From WRGA01 sp031553395 (lineage in GTDB: Bacteria > Bacteroidota > Bacteroidia > Bacteroidales > WRGA01), in NCBI GenBank assembly GCA_031553395.1, contig JAVBLR010000020.1, forward strand, positions 7,817 through 71,816: DNA of 64,000 nt, given 5' to 3'. A model generated the notes under the pieces. The model was given only the letters and a program-made list of their open reading frames with translations, had not been told where the DNA came from and made no database searches. Position numbers and translations under genes: made by a program. Below, piece after piece: positions 60,883 to 64,000 of the stretch (within the stretch, counting starts at the first letter, position 1; each line of letters begins with the position of its first letter).

Positions 60883-63876
60883 ATGAAAAAAATAGCAATT
60901 GTAATATTCTTTTTGTTTTCAATTTATTGTAATTCACAAGAAGACTTAAAGTTGTTGGGATTAATGAATCCCGAAACAGCCGACTTTATAAGGTATGGAA
61001 ATATATCATTACCTAATCCTTCGGGGGAGTTAATATTTGATGTGCCATTGTATACAATAAAAGAAAGGAATTTTTCTATGCCCTTGTATTTGAGGTATGG
61101 AGCTTCGGGCTTTATGCCGGCCAAACGGCCGGGAATTGCCGGGTTACACTGGCATTTGGCAGCAGGAGGGGTAATAACCCGTGAAGTAAAAGGATCTCCT
61201 GACGATATTGTTGGCAGAGACAGTAATAATGCTAGTCAATATGTGAGAAAAGGCTTTTGGGTAGGAGTAAATACTTTACAAAAAATTACAAAGGAAAATG
61301 CCTTTAACATAACAAATATTCCGACAAAATCAGGCGCCCCAAGTTGGGATGTATTATATGATTATGAACCTGATATTTTCAGATTCAATTTTAATGGACA
61401 TTCGGGAAGTTTTGTTATAGGAAACGATGGAACGATTCATATTCTAACCGGTGGAGGATATAAGGTTGATTTAAGTGGAATGACCTATCAAAATGTAACT
61501 GAAAATATAAGTGGAATACAGTCTTCAAAGATTGTAATAACAACATCGGATGGTTATAAGTATGTTTTCGGTGGAAATACTTCAAGTATGGAAATTTCGA
61601 AATTAACATCCTCTCAGCAGAACAAACAACCGATTTTTTGCTTTATTGTAGCATGGCATTTAACGAGCATTATATCTCCCGAAGGTGATACGATAACTTT
61701 TTCTTATACAACAAATGATATTCATCAAAAATATGATATTGATAATAAGAGTATTCAGGCGCAATACGTATCTTGTGGCGCAAGTGGAGGAGAAAATGAT
61801 GTTATTAAAATGGAAACTATCTCCGAAATAACCCGAATAGTTATGTTAGACGAAATTAAGGGAAATAATTGCAGGGTAAAATTCAACAGGGCGAGAGCTA
61901 CTTCCTTTATTTCGGGTGATACAGATTATCTGGTAAATAATATCACTATTTATAATACCGATTATATTGCTCATAAGAATTTTGATCTTGAATATGATGT
62001 AAATGGAAAATATTCTTTTTTAAAGACTGTAAAAGAATCTGGTAATGGAACATATTCTTTTGATTATAATTTGCCACTAGAACTTCCTTTGCCACATACA
62101 TATTCTGTTGATCATTGGGGATATTGGAGAGGGGAATATAACTACTCAAACCCTGAGTATGTTTCAAATTGTAATAGACCACTGCGTAGTGGTTATGTAT
62201 TATTAGTAACAGGGGATGAAACTTTTGATGAAACAAAGAATAAATCAACAAAAAAAGATTTTGCATCAATTTCTTTATTAAATACGATAACTTATCCCAC
62301 TGGAGGAAAAACCTGTATCAATTACGAAGTTAATGACTATTCTTCCCGTTTGGAATGGGTGCTTGCAAACAGTTACTATGCGACAATTGTAAATAAAAAA
62401 GATATTTGTGGAGGAGCAAGAATAGCCGAGATATATGATCATAACAAAACTGGACAAATAAATAAGCGAACATTTAAGTATAAGGAAAACTATGCATATA
62501 ATTTGTCTAATTTAAACTCAAGTGGAGTCTTGTCTCAATGGCCAAGATATAATCAATATTATTATAACGCCAATATAACCCCCTTATGTTGGGTAGAATT
62601 ATCAATTATGATTTTTTATTCAAGAAGCTTTCATAATAACTTTTGCAATATGTATGAACCTCATATCACATATTCCGAAATTACTGAAATAAGACAGGAT
62701 AATAGTTATATAATCAATAAATTTTCTACACATAAGACTACCCCTGATATAAAAGATTTGAAAGAGAAAAAATGGGGTGATGATCCATTAGCACTTATAG
62801 GCATGCTAAATATTCCTTTTTTTGACTTATGCAAATTAAATGATATGAGCCTTTACAGAGGAAAATTGCAGGAAAAGACCGCCTATGATAATTTAGGAAA
62901 TACTGTATCCCGGGAAATAAACAAGTATAACACAAATTATACGGATAATTATGTGGTAGGAATACGAAGTGCAGCAGGGATAGCCCGTTCTTACAAAATT
63001 TACACAATACCACCAATTATAACTGAGAAGGAGGAATCTGTGAAAAATTCCGGAAATGAGATTAGGAAAAATTACACATACACTTATAACAAAGATGGTT
63101 TGATATCTCAAGTTGTAGAAATGAAAAGTACTGAAGAGGATTTAATGAAAAAATATAAGTATGTGGGAGATTATACTTTCTCAGAATCTTTAACACATTC
63201 GGATGCATCAACCATAAGACAAATGACAGTTAAAAATATGGTAGGATGTTTGGCTGAAGAACAATCTTTGATAAAGAAAAATAATGAATGGAGGTTGGTT
63301 GATGCCAAATTGATTAAGTATAAAACATATTCCGGAACAATTTATAGACCAGCAGAAGAATATTTATTGGAAAATACATCTCTTTCATCTGATATTAACG
63401 AATCACAAATAAATACATCGGGTGCTTTAACTTTTCATAATGCATATAAAAAAAGGACAATATATCAAAATTATGACACTAAAGGCAATCCTACTTTTAT
63501 CACAAAAGATGATGTTAACAAGATAGTTTATTTATGGGGGTATAATTATCAATACTTGATAGCGAGGATAGAAAATGCAACTTATAATGAGGTATTATCA
63601 AATATTCAGGGAGGACAAACCGCAATAGATAATATTTGTTCAAAAGCAAAACCTAATTTTTCTGATTTTATTATTTTCAATAATTTGCGAGGTTCTTTAC
63701 CAAATGCCCAAATTTATACTTATACCTATAAACCATTGGTAGGAATGTTGACTGCTACAGATTCAAGTGGAAAGACTGTTTATTATGAATATGATGCATT
63801 CAACAGGCTCAAATGTACAAAAGACCATATGGGGAAAATAATTGAAAGTTATAATTATCATTATCAAAATCAATAA
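60883..63876 (+). CDS. RHS/SpvB-like secreted protein (companion of the RHS toxin)
   Basis: A 997-residue exported protein with signal peptide MKKIAIVIFFLFSIYCNSQ. The N-terminal 450 residues resemble SpvB/TcB-type regions (NPSGELIFDVPLYTIKERNFSMPLYLRYGASGF, then GIAGLHWHLAAGGVITREVKG). The C-terminal part holds YD-type repeats ending in GMLTATDSSGKTVYYEYDAFNRLKCTKDHMGKI and YNYHY. It lacks the RHS core end motif and any toxin tip, so it looks like the accessory half of a split RHS system. Usually this gene comes before the DUF6443-RHS toxin, but here it follows the toxin-immunity pair. A second toxin half could lie beyond the window edge. Confidence 0.8.
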   Translation: MKKIAIVIFFLFSIYCNSQEDLKLLGLMNPETADFIRYGNISLPNPSGELIFDVPLYTIKERNFSMPLYLRYGASGFMPAKRPGIAGLHWHLAAGGVITREVKGSPDDIVGRDSNNASQYVRKGFWVGVNTLQKITKENAFNITNIPTKSGAPSWDVLYDYEPDIFRFNFNGHSGSFVIGNDGTIHILTGGGYKVDLSGMTYQNVTENISGIQSSKIVITTSDGYKYVFGGNTSSMEISKLTSSQQNKQPIFCFIVAWHLTSIISPEGDTITFSYTTNDIHQKYDIDNKSIQAQYVSCGASGGENDVIKMETISEITRIVMLDEIKGNNCRVKFNRARATSFISGDTDYLVNNITIYNTDYIAHKNFDLEYDVNGKYSFLKTVKESGNGTYSFDYNLPLELPLPHTYSVDHWGYWRGEYNYSNPEYVSNCNRPLRSGYVLLVTGDETFDETKNKSTKKDFASISLLNTITYPTGGKTCINYEVNDYSSRLEWVLANSYYATIVNKKDICGGARIAEIYDHNKTGQINKRTFKYKENYAYNLSNLNSSGVLSQWPRYNQYYYNANITPLCWVELSIMIFYSRSFHNNFCNMYEPHITYSEITEIRQDNSYIINKFSTHKTTPDIKDLKEKKWGDDPLALIGMLNIPFFDLCKLNDMSLYRGKLQEKTAYDNLGNTVSREINKYNTNYTDNYVVGIRSAAGIARSYKIYTIPPIITEKEESVKNSGNEIRKNYTYTYNKDGLISQVVEMKSTEEDLMKKYKYVGDYTFSESLTHSDASTIRQMTVKNMVGCLAEEQSLIKKNNEWRLVDAKLIKYKTYSGTIYRPAEEYLLENTSLSSDINESQINTSGALTFHNAYKKRTIYQNYDTKGNPTFITKDDVNKIVYLWGYNYQYLIARIENATYNEVLSNIQGGQTAIDNICSKAKPNFSDFIIFNNLRGSLPNAQIYTYTYKPLVGMLTATDSSGKTVYYEYDAFNRLKCTKDHMGKIIESYNYHYQNQ

Positions 63877-63922
63877 ATTAAGTATGTAAAAGACGAAAAG
63901 ATCGCGTTCGGACAAAGCCTGT

Positions 63923-63945
63923 TCCCCCCGTGGAGGGGGATTTTT
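63923..63945 (+). terminator. Hairpin with T tract downstream of the second RHS gene
   Basis: TCCCCC pairs with GGGGGA around a six-base loop, followed by TTTTT. It is much G/C-richer than other terminators of the window. The remaining bases to 64000 hold no gene and end in a run of A. Confidence 0.6.
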
Positions 63946-64000
63946 AAAAACGCCACCAACGGGTTGAATTGGGGCGCAAAGTAGGAAAAAAAAAAAACAA

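Overview
The window looks like a chromosomal segment of a low-GC member of the Bacteroidetes, most likely Bacteroidales. The evidence is promoter elements of the TTTG-N19-22-TAnnTTTG type, almost no Shine-Dalgarno sequences, tRNAs without encoded CCA, a TonB-dependent receptor with a carboxypeptidase-like N-terminal domain, GldH, RicT, a Bat/MoxR locus, a type IX secretion-type C-terminal domain and DUF6443-type RHS proteins. I cannot name the genus.

Layout. 1-10.3 kb holds housekeeping and envelope genes: the end of a UvrD-type helicase, a thioesterase, a TonB receptor, uracil-DNA glycosylase, a membrane-anchored OmpA-like protein, an lrp-proB-pheS run and an FKBP lipoprotein. 10.3-12.7 kb carries a sirtuin, rpsU, xerC and a hibernation factor. 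12.7-25.8 kb is the translation/transcription core: tRNA-Thr, -Tyr, -Gly, -Thr, tuf, tRNA-Trp, secE, nusG, rplKAJL, rpoB and rpoC, with a terminator-like hairpin between rplL and rpoB. 25.9-34.9 kb has hemW, ricT-gldH, a dipeptidase, two cell-surface or glycan genes, an OmpA-family porin-like protein and rimO. 35-41.5 kb holds an unusual HU-TM-LysM protein and a short MoxR/DUF58/Bat operon.

42-48.1 kb is a long minus-strand run: an M24 peptidase, purU, a frameshifted thioredoxin-like lipoprotein, a paired SMR exporter (YkkC/YkkD-like) preceded by what looks like a guanidine-II (mini-ykkC) riboswitch, then hisH, hisA and a DegT aminotransferase. 48.4-54.1 kb is envelope-related: a DUF4197 lipoprotein, an RlpA-like protein, alkaline phosphatase and LptD. 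54.7-63.9 kb is an accessory region: a secreted protein with a T9SS-type tail, a large RHS polymorphic toxin ending in an HExxH metallopeptidase-like domain, a lipoprotein six bases behind it that is a candidate immunity protein, and a second RHS/SpvB-like protein.

The observations I rate highest are the guanidine-II riboswitch candidate, the HU-TM-LysM protein that could connect DNA to the cell wall, the RHS metallopeptidase with its candidate immunity lipoprotein, the perfect Shine-Dalgarno in front of the hibernation factor just downstream of rpsU, and a uracil-DNA glycosylase lacking the tyrosine that normally excludes thymine. Everything here was read by eye from the sequence. No database search or folding program was run.
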